64,000 nucleotides of DNA from CAVVFX01 sp963747535 (GTDB lineage Bacteria; Acidobacteriota; Terriglobia; Bryobacterales; Bryobacteraceae), in the NCBI GenBank assembly GCA_963747535.1, contig CAVVFX010000009.1, forward strand, positions 69,649 to 133,648. The letters are read 5' to 3'. Numbering within the stretch: the stretch's first letter is position 1; each line of letters begins with the position of its first letter. A program made the position numbers and the translations under genes. The notes under the pieces were generated by a model that was not told the origin of the DNA, did no database searches, and saw nothing but the letters and a program-made list of their open reading frames with translations. Shown in pieces: positions 35,827 through 44,070 of this stretch.

Positions 35827-36055
35827 GCAGCCTGTAGCAGAAGTCTCCGGGGCGCGAGAGCAGGCGAAAACGCCTACTCCACAACGAAGAATCAACTGTT
35901 TGCAAGCCTTGCACTTCTAACAGTCAGAGTCTTCGCGGCCCGCGAAGAATTGTGGAGTAGGCCCTTGGCCTGCCCCGGCTGCGGAGCAGCCGTTTTTGCG
36001 GCTTGCCGCTTTACGGAGTAGGCCTTTGGCCTGCGTCGACTTCTTTCACAGGCTG
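35827..36055 (+). mobile_element. MITE-like element, family D, best-preserved copy
   Basis: A 229-base element. The left end CAGCCTGTAGCAGAAGTC and the right end, in reverse complement, CAGCCTGTGAAAGAAGTC are terminal inverted repeats. The four bases TTAG occur directly on both sides (35823-35826 and 36056-36059), as a target-site duplication would. Inside are TTTGCAAGCCTTG, TCTTCGCGGCCCGCGAAGA, CCCCGGCTGCGGAGCAGCCG and GCGGCTTGCCGC palindromes. No reading frame. Other copies: 5770-5998 and 30386-30575. Confidence 0.75.
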
Positions 36056-36116
36056 TTAGTTTAGATTAGGGCTGCCGATGCCCTGCAGCTACTGAATATC
36101 TTTATCAGTTCATGCG

Positions 36117-36219
36117 TTATCTGCGTTGATCTGCGTTCATCCCTGCTATTTTTGCCGTTTGGGGTTGCGACACCATCAAAACCAAAAATCGCAAGGATGA
36201 ACCCTATCAACGCAGATAA
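36117..36219. repeat. Long imperfect inverted repeat (ATCTGCGTT type)
   Basis: Arm 36117-36145 reads TTATCTGCGTTGATCTGCGT and onward TTCATCC; arm 36191-36219 ends ATCAACGCAGATAA. In reverse complement the second arm closely repeats the first. A 45-base spacer separates them. Sequences of this type occur in many soil and aquatic bacteria as dispersed hairpins. It completes the gap between metY and the gene at 36270. Confidence 0.6.
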
Positions 36220-36269
36220 AACGGGAAAATGGAAAAGAATCAAATTAGGAAGTCGGTGCGTTGCCGCAC

Positions 36270-37904
36270 CTACTTCGCCGGCGCTGGCGCCGCGTTCACA
36301 TTATTCACAATGCGATCCATTTCGAACCTGGCTTTGAAATCGAGGTTCTGATTCAGCCGCGCTTCGAATACCAGGTTCTTGGCCGGGTCGTTCAGCAGAG
36401 GGCCGCGGATACTCTTCTGATCGAACTCGACCTTCCAGAGCCCGGCGTACCCGCCGATGAATTCGAGGCGCTTCGCCGGCACGATGTCCTTGCCTTTATC
36501 GTTGGAAAGCGTGGCGTCGAACGGCCGCATGATCCGTTCGCCTTCATTCGCGCCGATCAGACGCCCCGATCCGATCTTGGCGCCGATCGAAACGACGATA
36601 TAGAACTTGCTGTTGTCCGTGCTGATCAAGCTCGCAGCCAGCTTGGTAGCCTCTTCGGGCGAGAGGACGCGGTCCAGCATCTCGAGCCGTGCAAACGCTT
36701 TGGCAAACTGCTCATCGGCCCAGTACACTTCGAGCGACGCGTACTGCATCTTGAACCAGGCCATCATGCTGCCCGTGATCCCCGTATGACCGTCGCGGTC
36801 CGTCACGATTTTCTGGCAATCTTCCTTGGACCAGGTCAGGAACGCCGCGTCCGACACCGCTGCGCCCGGTTGCAAATCCAGATAATCCTTGAGCGGCATC
36901 TTCTCTTCCTTGCGGTCGATGCCGAAGTCGTAGACGTCGATGATCTCGATGTTGGAGGTGGATTTGCTGCCGGAGTTTCCTTCCACAAAAGCGAATTCGC
37001 CCGAAGTCAGATCTTCGCGCGGAAAGATGCGGTACAGATCTTTGGTACTCCCCGCCGGGCCGATGTCGATCGGAACTTCATCCTGATTCTGCTCGGTGCT
37101 GAACATGATGGACGCATTCGCCACGGTGCGCTGGTCGAACTTCTGGCCAGTGATTTTGCACTGCAGAAGTTTGAACTTGCTGACGTCCCGGCTCGGCGGG
37201 AAGTAGGCGTAGAAGGTCGGGCGGATCAGTTCGAAGCGGCTGGTGGAGTGTTCGCCCGGAATGTTGATATCGATCTTGCTGCGGACGAACGGAACATAAC
37301 TCTTCAGCAGCGTCCGGAACTTGCTCACCTGCACTTTGGTCTGGATGCGTCCGAGCATTTCCATCTTGCCTTGCGAGACGATATAGACGCCGAAGTTCTC
37401 CGGCGCTGAGTTCATGATGATCGGCCGCGGTACTTCGGTCTTAACGGCTGGGGCCGTGACAGTAGGAGCCGCATCGCGTCCTCGATTGGAGGCTGGGCCG
37501 GTATATTTCGGCGCGGCGGGTGCAGGTGTGGACGCGGCAGCGGATACCGGAGCGGGCGCCCGGGCCGCAACCGGGGCGGCCGCCGGAGCTTCCGTGACCG
37601 GATCCATCATGAAGGTGATGAGGCGGTCGGTAGCTCCCGCGGTACGCAAGGCCACCAGACCGTCAACCGACGTGTCGAAGTGCGTCTTGGACTGCTTGAT
37701 CTTGGCAATAATAATGTCTTCCGAAAGCTTCGCCTGGAGGAGTTTGATGACGTCACGATTGGTCATCGCGGCCGGAGCCGTACTCTTGGGTGCGGCTTTC
37801 TTGGCCGGCGCGGGTTGCGCAGTGGTGGTGGACTGGGGAAGCAGGCGCACCGTAAACAAGAGCGTGACGATCACGCATACAAAGATCCAGCTTGAACGTC
37901 TCAT
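36270..37904 (-). CDS. Secreted protein of unknown function with Pro/Ala-rich region
   Basis: A protein of about 544 residues. The signal peptide is RRSSWIFVCVIVTLLFTVRLLPQS. A small helical region (NRDVIKLLQAKLSEDIIIAK) then a Pro/Ala-rich linker (about 120-190) precede a large mixed alpha/beta part without recognisable domain (SRFELIRPTFYAYFPPSRDVSK, KDLYRIFPREDLTSGEFAF and NLVFEARLNQNLDFKARFE). The N-terminal helical motif T-N-x-D-V-I-x-L-x-x-x-x-L-S-E-x-x-I is a small repeat common in acidobacterial exported proteins. Function unknown. It is convergent with metY and divergent from fabZ. Confidence 0.68.
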   Translation of the reverse strand: MRRSSWIFVCVIVTLLFTVRLLPQSTTTAQPAPAKKAAPKSTAPAAMTNRDVIKLLQAKLSEDIIIAKIKQSKTHFDTSVDGLVALRTAGATDRLITFMMDPVTEAPAAAPVAARAPAPVSAAASTPAPAAPKYTGPASNRGRDAAPTVTAPAVKTEVPRPIIMNSAPENFGVYIVSQGKMEMLGRIQTKVQVSKFRTLLKSYVPFVRSKIDINIPGEHSTSRFELIRPTFYAYFPPSRDVSKFKLLQCKITGQKFDQRTVANASIMFSTEQNQDEVPIDIGPAGSTKDLYRIFPREDLTSGEFAFVEGNSGSKSTSNIEIIDVYDFGIDRKEEKMPLKDYLDLQPGAAVSDAAFLTWSKEDCQKIVTDRDGHTGITGSMMAWFKMQYASLEVYWADEQFAKAFARLEMLDRVLSPEEATKLAASLISTDNSKFYIVVSIGAKIGSGRLIGANEGERIMRPFDATLSNDKGKDIVPAKRLEFIGGYAGLWKVEFDQKSIRGPLLNDPAKNLVFEARLNQNLDFKARFEMDRIVNNVNAAPAPAK

Positions 37905-38055
37905 GAGATTCCTCGGGGACAGCGACAGGTTCACTCCAGAATAGGATAGCTCTGTGCGTGAGTCTTTTGTCAATCGGTGGCTACGGCTCGATAAACGGAG
38001 GGTGGGCGGAGCCTGCTTTCCACGCTCGCCCGATAAAGTATACTGATGAATCCTG

Positions 38056-38517
38056 ATGCCGACCCTTGATAATGACGCTATTCGTGAGATTCTGCCTCAC
38101 CGCTACCCGTTTCTCCTGGTCGATCGTATTCTCGAAATGGATGCGACGCACATCGTCGGGATCAAGAACGTAACGTACAATGAGCCCTTCTTCCTTGGTC
38201 ACTTCCCCGATTTTCCGGTAATGCCCGGGGTCATGATTATTGAAGCCATGGCGCAGACTGCGGGCGTGCAGGTCCTGAGCACGATCCCGGATCGCCGGAA
38301 TAAGCTCGTTTTTCTGGTCTCGGTCGATCAGGCACGCTTTCGCAGACCGGTGCGGCCGGGCGACCAGTTGCGGATCGAGATGAAGGTGATCAAGCGCAAG
38401 GGCACGGTCGCGAAAATGGCGGGCCATGCTACCGTCGACGGCGTTGTGGTGGCCGAAGCCGAGGTCATGTGCAAGCTTCAGGACAGAAACGAAAGACCTG
38501 CTGAACCTGTAGGATGA
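38056..38517 (+). CDS. fabZ: (3R)-hydroxymyristoyl-ACP dehydratase
   Basis: A 153-residue hot-dog fold protein. PHRYPFLLVDRI opens the fold; the active site is FLGHFPDFPVMPGVMIIEAMAQ with the catalytic His in LGHFP and Glu in IIEAMAQ. FabZ dehydrates beta-hydroxyacyl-ACP in fatty acid synthesis and balances lipid A acyl supply. Its stop overlaps the lpxA start (38514-38517), so the two are co-translated, the normal fabZ-lpxA order. Confidence 0.95.
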   Translation: MPTLDNDAIREILPHRYPFLLVDRILEMDATHIVGIKNVTYNEPFFLGHFPDFPVMPGVMIIEAMAQTAGVQVLSTIPDRRNKLVFLVSVDQARFRRPVRPGDQLRIEMKVIKRKGTVAKMAGHATVDGVVVAEAEVMCKLQDRNERPAEPVG

Positions 38518-39290
38518 GCATTCACCCGGCTGCCATCGTCAGTCCCCAGGCCCGCATTCATGAGACTGCGGAAATCGGCCCCTACTCCATCATCGGCGGC
38601 GACGTCGAAATCGGCGCAAATACCCGCCTGACAGCCCACATATATTGTGAAGGCGTCACCGTGATCGGCGAGAATAATCTCTTCTATCCCTACTCCACCG
38701 TCGGCGTCGCCTCGCAGGACAAGAAATACCGGGGAGAGCGCGCCGAGACCCGCATCGGCAATGGCAACACCATCCGGGAATTCGTGACCATCCATCGGGG
38801 AACCCAGGGCGGCGGACTGATCACGAAAATCGGTGACGGTAACCTGCTCATGGCTTATGTGCACGTAGCGCACGATGTCACCATCGGCAACCATACCACG
38901 CTGGCTAACGGCGTGACGTTCGCCGGGCACGTGACCGTCGAAGACTACGCCAACATCGGTGCGCATAGCGGCGTCCATCAGTTCTGCCGGGTGGGACGGC
39001 ACGCGATCATCGGCGGCTACAGCGTCGTCGTGCAGGACGTGCTGCCGTTCTCCAACACCGTGAGCGAGCGTGAGATTCGCGTTTTCGGCGCCAATCGCAT
39101 CGGAATGGAACGCGCCGGCTTCTCCGACGAAACCATCGAGGGGTTGCAGACCGCGTTCCGTTTACTCACTCGCGCCGGACTCAATACCACGCAAGCCCTC
39201 GATCGAATCCATGCCGAAGTCCCCGAGACTCCCGAACTGCGCGAATTGATCGACTTCATCCGCGCTTCCTCCCGGGGCGTGATCAAATGA
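38514..39290 (+). CDS. lpxA: UDP-N-acetylglucosamine acyltransferase
   Basis: A 258-residue left-handed beta-helix enzyme. Hexapeptide repeats start at HPAAIVSPQARIHETAEIG. The catalytic His lies in MAYVHVAHDVTIGNHT, and GVHQFCRVGRHAIIGG follows; the C-terminal helical domain (RIGMERAGFSDETIEGLQTA) is intact. It attaches a 3-hydroxyacyl chain to UDP-GlcNAc, the first step of lipid A synthesis, and marks the organism as an LPS-forming Gram-negative. Overlaps fabZ by four bases. Confidence 0.95.
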   Translation: MSIHPAAIVSPQARIHETAEIGPYSIIGGDVEIGANTRLTAHIYCEGVTVIGENNLFYPYSTVGVASQDKKYRGERAETRIGNGNTIREFVTIHRGTQGGGLITKIGDGNLLMAYVHVAHDVTIGNHTTLANGVTFAGHVTVEDYANIGAHSGVHQFCRVGRHAIIGGYSVVVQDVLPFSNTVSEREIRVFGANRIGMERAGFSDETIEGLQTAFRLLTRAGLNTTQALDRIHAEVPETPELRELIDFIRASSRGVIK

Positions 39291-39611
39291 AAATCCGTAC
39301 GTGGCCTATCCGGCGGCACAGCAGCCGCTCGGCTTTGTCTTTTCGGATTTCAGCAGGTGGGTACACTTGACTCAGGTCCGTGCAGTTGGCAGCACTCCGT
39401 GGGGCGGGCGCCCCCGCCCGCTCGGAGGCCCCCGCCTCCGCTTCCGGAAGCCGGACCGCGCGGTCCAGGGGGAGCGCCCCACCGAGCCTGCGCCGCCGCC
39501 CTTGAGGGTGCCAAACGATGGTCTGCCCACGGCCGTCCAAAGGGCTGCTCCGTATAGCGGCAAGCCGGCAGGCCAAGGCCCACTCCACAGACTTCTTCGC
39601 TGGATCAGGCC
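39291..39611. other. Highly structured spacer between lpxA and lpxI
   Basis: No gene fits here. From about 39398 it is dense with stem-loops: GTGGGGCGGGCGCCC against GGGGGAGCGCCCCAC, TCGGAGGC against GCCTCCG, and GGACCGCGCGGTCC. A half copy of the R hairpin (CGATGGTCTGCC) is at 39511-39528, and about 39536-39600 resembles one end of MITE-like family D. If lpxI is read through from lpxA, this leader would be a strong barrier. Confidence 0.55.
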
Positions 39612-40457
39612 ATGAAATACGGCATGATTGCCGGCAACGGACGCTTCCCCCTGCTGGCGTTGCAGACAGCGCGGAAGGCCGGCGACGAAGTGGTGGTCAT
39701 CGGCATTAAGGAAGAGGCATCGCCCGAGATCGAAGCCTGGGCGTCCCGCTGCCATTGGGTCTCGCTAGGTGAACTGAGCCGTTTGATCGAGATCTGCCAC
39801 CGGGAAGGCGTCACCGAGATTATGATGTGCGGGCAGGTGAAGCATGCCAGCATCTTTTCCTCGATTAAGCCCGATTGGAAGCTCTTTAAAGTTCTCGCGG
39901 CACTGCCTCGCAAGAATACCGACTCGTTGATCGGCGCGGTCCAAAAAGTTCTTAGCGACGACGGCATCCGACTGGTCGATTCCACGCACCTGCTCAAGCC
40001 GCTGCTGGCGCCCGAAGGGATCATTACCCGCCGCAAAGTGTCCGACGAGGAGAAATCGGACATCAGGTATGGCCGCCGTATCGCGCACGCGCTGGCCTCG
40101 GTCGATGTCGGCCAAAGCGTGGCCATCTGCGAGCGGGCATGCGTCGCGGTGGAAGCCATGGAGGGCACGGACACCATGTTGCGCCGCGCAGCCAGCCTCG
40201 TGAACGGACGGCGTCTCACTTTGGTGAAGGCGTCCAGCCGCCGCCGTCATCTGCTTTTCGATGTGCCGGTCGTCGGCTCGGCGACTATTCCTGTGATGCT
40301 GGAAACCGGAACGACCGCGCTCGCCATCGATGCCGGCAGAACACTTCTGCTGGATCGCGAAGAGATGCTGGATGCGGCGAATCAGGGAAGGATTGCCATC
40401 GTGGGTTGTATACCAATGGAAGGGGTTACTGAACTCGAGGACGGTTCTGCTCGTTGA
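39612..40457 (+). CDS. lpxI: UDP-2,3-diacylglucosamine diphosphatase, LpxI type
   Basis: A 281-residue protein of the DUF1009 family: GMIAGNGRFPLLALQTARKAG, MMCGQVKHASIF, the RGxD-like SVDVGQSVAICERACVAVEAMEGTDTML block, and FDVPVVGSATIPVM with AIDAGRTLLLDRE. LpxI hydrolyses UDP-diacylglucosamine to lipid X and replaces LpxH. It sits 321 bases after lpxA; usual clusters have no such gap. The 3' end overlaps a small convergent gene by 32 bases. Confidence 0.93.
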   Translation: MKYGMIAGNGRFPLLALQTARKAGDEVVVIGIKEEASPEIEAWASRCHWVSLGELSRLIEICHREGVTEIMMCGQVKHASIFSSIKPDWKLFKVLAALPRKNTDSLIGAVQKVLSDDGIRLVDSTHLLKPLLAPEGIITRRKVSDEEKSDIRYGRRIAHALASVDVGQSVAICERACVAVEAMEGTDTMLRRAASLVNGRRLTLVKASSRRRHLLFDVPVVGSATIPVMLETGTTALAIDAGRTLLLDREEMLDAANQGRIAIVGCIPMEGVTELEDGSAR

Positions 40458-40704
40458 GAACCAACCCGTCGAAGATCGCCAACACCTGCTTACGGTAGGT
40501 GTACAAGCGCTTCAGATTATCCCGGAATGCTTCCTCGAAGTCCTTAGCCTTGAGCCATTTGTCCAGTATGGGCCGGGGCACGTCGATGTCCTGCCGCAAG
40601 GCGTCGACCGGGTATCCCCGCAGGAATAGTCCGTAGAAAAAAGCTGCCTCCCGTTGGGGGGCCAGCGGATCGAATTCGTCCATCGCCGTCATAGGTAGTT
40701 GCAT
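40426..40704 (-). CDS. Small conserved protein of unknown function
   Basis: A 92-residue protein; its N-terminus MQLPMTAMDEFDPLAPQREA also offers later start Mets at residues 5 and 8. The core AFFYGLFLRGYPVDALRQDI, PRPILDKWLKAKDFEEAFRDN and LKRLYTYRKQVLAIFDGLV resembles short helix-turn-helix-like proteins found next to lipid A genes in acidobacteria. The 3' ends of it and lpxI overlap by 32 bases in convergent orientation. Function unknown. Confidence 0.6.
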   Translation of the reverse strand: MQLPMTAMDEFDPLAPQREAAFFYGLFLRGYPVDALRQDIDVPRPILDKWLKAKDFEEAFRDNLKRLYTYRKQVLAIFDGLVLNEQNRPRVQ

Positions 40705-40878
40705 CCGACGAAAATGCCAGTATAGCCGTGGTTTTGGAAACGAGCAAGTCCGGGGGGTCTTGTAAACCGCCTGGCGCGGCAGCGAGCACCGCGATCAGAG
40801 GTCCGATTCTTTGGATGCGCCCCGCTGGTCTGGAGTTTCTAGACAGGGCATACCATGGTTCTTGCAGCCAAACCGTGG

Positions 40879-40906
40879 CGCAGACCATCGTTTTTTGTGG
40901 TCTACG
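40879..40906 (+). repeat. GCAGACCA-type hairpin (R11)
   Basis: Arms GCGCAGACCA and TGGTCTACG around a T-rich loop, 175 bases after the small gene at 40704 and 120 bases before ugd. The remaining bases of 40705-41025 show only AT-poor spacer and, near 41005, a TTTTAAGGAG ribosome site for ugd. Confidence 0.75.
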
Positions 40907-41025
40907 GGCTGCGCCGCAGTCTTGGCCGGCTAGCCGGCAGTTGTGCGTTTTGTAGCATGCGTCTCGTTTTCCGTGCCGCGCGACGTGTGTGTGTCAGGTA
41001 CACTTTGTTTTAAGGAGTTCCGCGC

Positions 41026-42453
41026 ATGAGAGTAACGGTCATAGGCACGGGCTATGTTGGGACAGTCACCGGAGTTTGCCTGGCGTATCTGGGCCACGAA
41101 GTGTCGTGCGTGGACCTTGACGAGTCCAAAATCAGCCGCTTGCAAAAGGGTGACATCCCCATTTACGAGCCGTTTCTGGCGGAACTGCTGCCGTTAGCCG
41201 CAATTCACGGAAGCATCGAATTCACCTGTGACCTCGGCCGCGCCGTCGCACCCAGCGATGTCATCTTCATCGCCGTCGGAACGCCTTCCAAGCCCTCAGG
41301 GGAAGCCGACCTGAGTTACCTCGAGATAGCCGCGCGCAACGTCGGGGCGGCCATGGATTCGGAACGTTATCACGTGGTGGTCAACAAGTCCACCGTTCCG
41401 GTGGGGTCGGGAAACCTGGTGGAAACACTCGTTCGGGAAGGACTTCGAGAGGCGCGGGGTTCCGATGACGGCGTCTCGTTTGGCGTGGCCAGCAATCCGG
41501 AATTCCTGCGGGAAGGCACGGCCATAGCGGATTCGCTGTTTGCGGATCGCATCGTAATTGGCGCTGAAGATTCGAGAACGCTCAATATTCTGCGCGAATT
41601 ATACCGGCCGCTGGTCGAGCAGACTTTCACTCCGCCGCCATTCCTCCACCGTCCGTCCCGTCTGACCCGCACTCCGCTGGTAACCACTACCATCACCAGC
41701 GCGGAAATGATCAAGTACGCTTCTAACTCTTTCCTTGCCATGAAAATCGGTTTCGCCAACGAGATGGCGAATATCTGCGAGCGGGTCGGCGCGGATGTCA
41801 CCGAAGTCATGTCCGGGATCGGGCTCGACTCGCGGATCGGAACCGCCTTTTTGAATGCCGGCATCGGTTGGGGCGGTAGTTGCTTCGGCAAGGATGTGCG
41901 CTCGCTGTTGCACACCGCGAAAGAATACGGCTGCCAGTCCAGATTGCTGGAGGCATCGCTCGAAGTCAATCATTGTCAGCGGCAGTTGGTCATCCAGAAG
42001 TTGCAGGAAAAGCTCTATATTCTGAAAGGCCGGACCGTAGGCCTGCTGGGACTGGCGTTCAAGCCCGACACCGACGATCTACGGGATGCTCCCAGCCTGC
42101 AGATCGCCGAGCGGTTGTTGCAACTGGGCGTGCGCGTCCGGGCCTACGATCCGATTGCCATGGATGCGTGCAAGGCGCAAAACCCGGGCTTGCGGATTAC
42201 TTATTGTGAAGATGCGCTGGGCGTAGCGGAAAAGGCCGACGCCCTGGTTCTGGTCACCGAATGGCCCGAATTTCGAACCCTCCCTCTCGCCGGACTCGTA
42301 CAGCGAATGTCGCACGCCGTAATGATTGACGGACGCAATCTGTTCGCTCCGGAAGACGCCCGCAAGGCGGGTTTCGATTACACTGGTATCGGCCGCGCGG
42401 CGCATCATGCAAATGGCGTTCCTGAACTGCGGGAAGCTGTTACAAATAAGTAA
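41026..42453 (+). CDS. ugd: UDP-glucose 6-dehydrogenase family protein
   Basis: A 475-residue enzyme. NAD-binding motif VIGTGYVGTVTGVCLAYLGH; FIAVGTPSKPSGEADLSYLE; the ASNPEFLREGTAI block; and the active-site Cys in GWGGSCFGKDVRSL. It also has the C-terminal half GLAFKPDTDDLRDAPSLQIA. It oxidises UDP-glucose to UDP-glucuronate, the precursor of acidic surface sugars. A longer form than bacterial Ugd by 20-40 residues at the N-terminal half insert LTRTPLVTTTITSAE. GDP-mannose dehydrogenase cannot be ruled out. An AAGGAG site lies 8 bases upstream. Confidence 0.9.
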   Translation: MRVTVIGTGYVGTVTGVCLAYLGHEVSCVDLDESKISRLQKGDIPIYEPFLAELLPLAAIHGSIEFTCDLGRAVAPSDVIFIAVGTPSKPSGEADLSYLEIAARNVGAAMDSERYHVVVNKSTVPVGSGNLVETLVREGLREARGSDDGVSFGVASNPEFLREGTAIADSLFADRIVIGAEDSRTLNILRELYRPLVEQTFTPPPFLHRPSRLTRTPLVTTTITSAEMIKYASNSFLAMKIGFANEMANICERVGADVTEVMSGIGLDSRIGTAFLNAGIGWGGSCFGKDVRSLLHTAKEYGCQSRLLEASLEVNHCQRQLVIQKLQEKLYILKGRTVGLLGLAFKPDTDDLRDAPSLQIAERLLQLGVRVRAYDPIAMDACKAQNPGLRITYCEDALGVAEKADALVLVTEWPEFRTLPLAGLVQRMSHAVMIDGRNLFAPEDARKAGFDYTGIGRAAHHANGVPELREAVTNK

Positions 42454-42567
42454 CTTACAGCCCCACAACGCTCGGCATATGATACATAGAAAAATTGAAT
42501 TGGACCATCCCGCCGGCGCTCCCTAAACTGAAATTGGGAGAAGCAGGCTGAATCGGAGGCGCTCCCC

Positions 42568-43923
42568 GTGTCATTGGATAAAGAGCAACTCGAAGTGCCA
42601 AAAGGAACCTCAGGGGAGAATAATATGAGTGCACAGGCAGTGGTAGCGGAATCTACAGTGGCGCAGATCGCGCTGCTGCATCGGATCAGTAATATCGTCA
42701 GTTCCAACCAGGAACTCGAGTCGATGTTACAGGAATTAGTTGGCCTCATCGTGCAGGTAACCAGTTGCGACGCTTGCCTGGTGTATCTGGCTGACCACTC
42801 GACGGATGAAATCGTTCTACGCGCATCGCAATTGCCGCACCACGCCGAAGTCGGTAACCTGCGCCTGAAAATGGGCGAAGGCGTTACGGGTTGGGTGGCT
42901 GTCCACCAGTCGGTCGTGGCGTTGGCCGAGCATGCCTCCACAGACACCCGCTTCAAATCCTTTCAGGCTCTGCCGGAAGATACTTACGAAGCGTTCTTAT
43001 CGGTGCCGCTGGTCTCCTCAGGCGAACTCATCGGCGTCATCAACGTTCACCACCGCGAGAAGCACCTGCACCGTGCCGACGAGATTGCGCTGGTAACCTT
43101 CATCGGCGAACAGATGGGCGGCGCGCTGGCCAAAGCCCGCCTGGCGGAGCATTCACACAATGCCGTCAAGCGCATGGAGACCCTCGCTGCGGTAGCCAAG
43201 GCCATCTCGGCCGAGAATTATCTCGATCGCATCCTGCAGGCCATCTCCGAGATGGTGGCGGAGACCATGGATTCGCCGGTAGTTTCGATCATGCTGGTGG
43301 ATGAGGAGAAACGTGAGTTAGTGATCAGTGCGGCGCGCTGCTCATCGCCCGACTATCTCCACAAGTTGCCGCTCAAGATCGAGGATTCGCTGATCGGCCA
43401 GGTGGTCCGCGAGGGCAAGCCGCTGATTGTGCCCAACGTCCTGGTCGAGAAGCAGTACCGCTATCCGGAACTGGCGCGCAAGAGCGGTCTGGCATCCCTG
43501 ATCTCGGCGCCCATGATCTCGCGCGACAAGGTCATCGGGACCGTCAACATCTACACCGCGGAACAGCGAACTTTCACTGACGATGAGATCGACTTCGTGA
43601 AAGCCGTTGCCGGACAGGCCGCCATCGCGATCGAAAACGCGCGTCTTATGTCGGAGACGCTGGAGATGAAGCGCACGCTGGAAGCCCGCAAGCTGATCGA
43701 GAGGGCCAAGGGCATCCTGCAGCACAAGCACTCCCTGACCGAAGAAGAAGCCTATCTGCGGCTGCGCAACGAAAGCCGCCGCCTGCGCCGTCCGATGAGA
43801 GACCTGGCTGAGGCTGTCATCCTGGCCGACGACTTGAATAAGAAGGGGACAGGCGAAAGCAATCGCCTGGTGCCACCCCTGCGCCGCGAAAAAGATGACG
43901 TCGACGACGAGCCTTTGATGTAG
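42568..43923 (+). CDS. GAF-domain sensor with C-terminal ANTAR RNA-binding domain
   Basis: A 451-residue protein. Two GAF domains are read: one at about 30-185 (NIVSSNQELESMLQELVGLI, CDACLVYLADHS, MGEGVTGWVAVHQ) and one at about 215-365 (ISAENYLDRILQAISEMVAE, LKIEDSLIGQVVREGKPLI). The last 70 residues (LEARKLIERAKGILQHKHSL, TEEEAYLRLRNESRRLRRPM) are a typical ANTAR domain, which binds paired hairpins in RNA leaders to prevent termination. The GTG at 42568 has GGAGG 8 bases upstream; an alternative ATG at 42625 also has a good site. No target leader was identified. Confidence 0.87.
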   Translation: MSLDKEQLEVPKGTSGENNMSAQAVVAESTVAQIALLHRISNIVSSNQELESMLQELVGLIVQVTSCDACLVYLADHSTDEIVLRASQLPHHAEVGNLRLKMGEGVTGWVAVHQSVVALAEHASTDTRFKSFQALPEDTYEAFLSVPLVSSGELIGVINVHHREKHLHRADEIALVTFIGEQMGGALAKARLAEHSHNAVKRMETLAAVAKAISAENYLDRILQAISEMVAETMDSPVVSIMLVDEEKRELVISAARCSSPDYLHKLPLKIEDSLIGQVVREGKPLIVPNVLVEKQYRYPELARKSGLASLISAPMISRDKVIGTVNIYTAEQRTFTDDEIDFVKAVAGQAAIAIENARLMSETLEMKRTLEARKLIERAKGILQHKHSLTEEEAYLRLRNESRRLRRPMRDLAEAVILADDLNKKGTGESNRLVPPLRREKDDVDDEPLM

Positions 43924-43945
43924 CCGCTCTGCCACTTCGCCGTGG

Positions 43946-43973
43946 GGCAGACCATCGTTTTCTGTGGTCTGCC
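43946..43973 (+). repeat. GCAGACCA-type hairpin (R12)
   Basis: Complete copy with arms GGCAGACCA and TGGTCTGCC, 22 bases after the stop of the GAF-ANTAR gene and followed by CGGCTGCGCAGCAGCC. It precedes the phosphodiesterase-type gene at 44071. Confidence 0.78.
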
Positions 43974-44070
43974 CGGCTGCGCAGCAGCCCCACCTTTTCT
44001 TTCTTATTCGCGTATATACGCGTGCATTCGCGGCCCAACGTTTTCCCCGGTCTGCGACAATCGTCATCAG

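Noticed and set aside
39372..39755. Minus-strand frame across the lpxA-lpxI spacer
   Set aside because: It consists of translated hairpins and overlaps lpxI in antisense.
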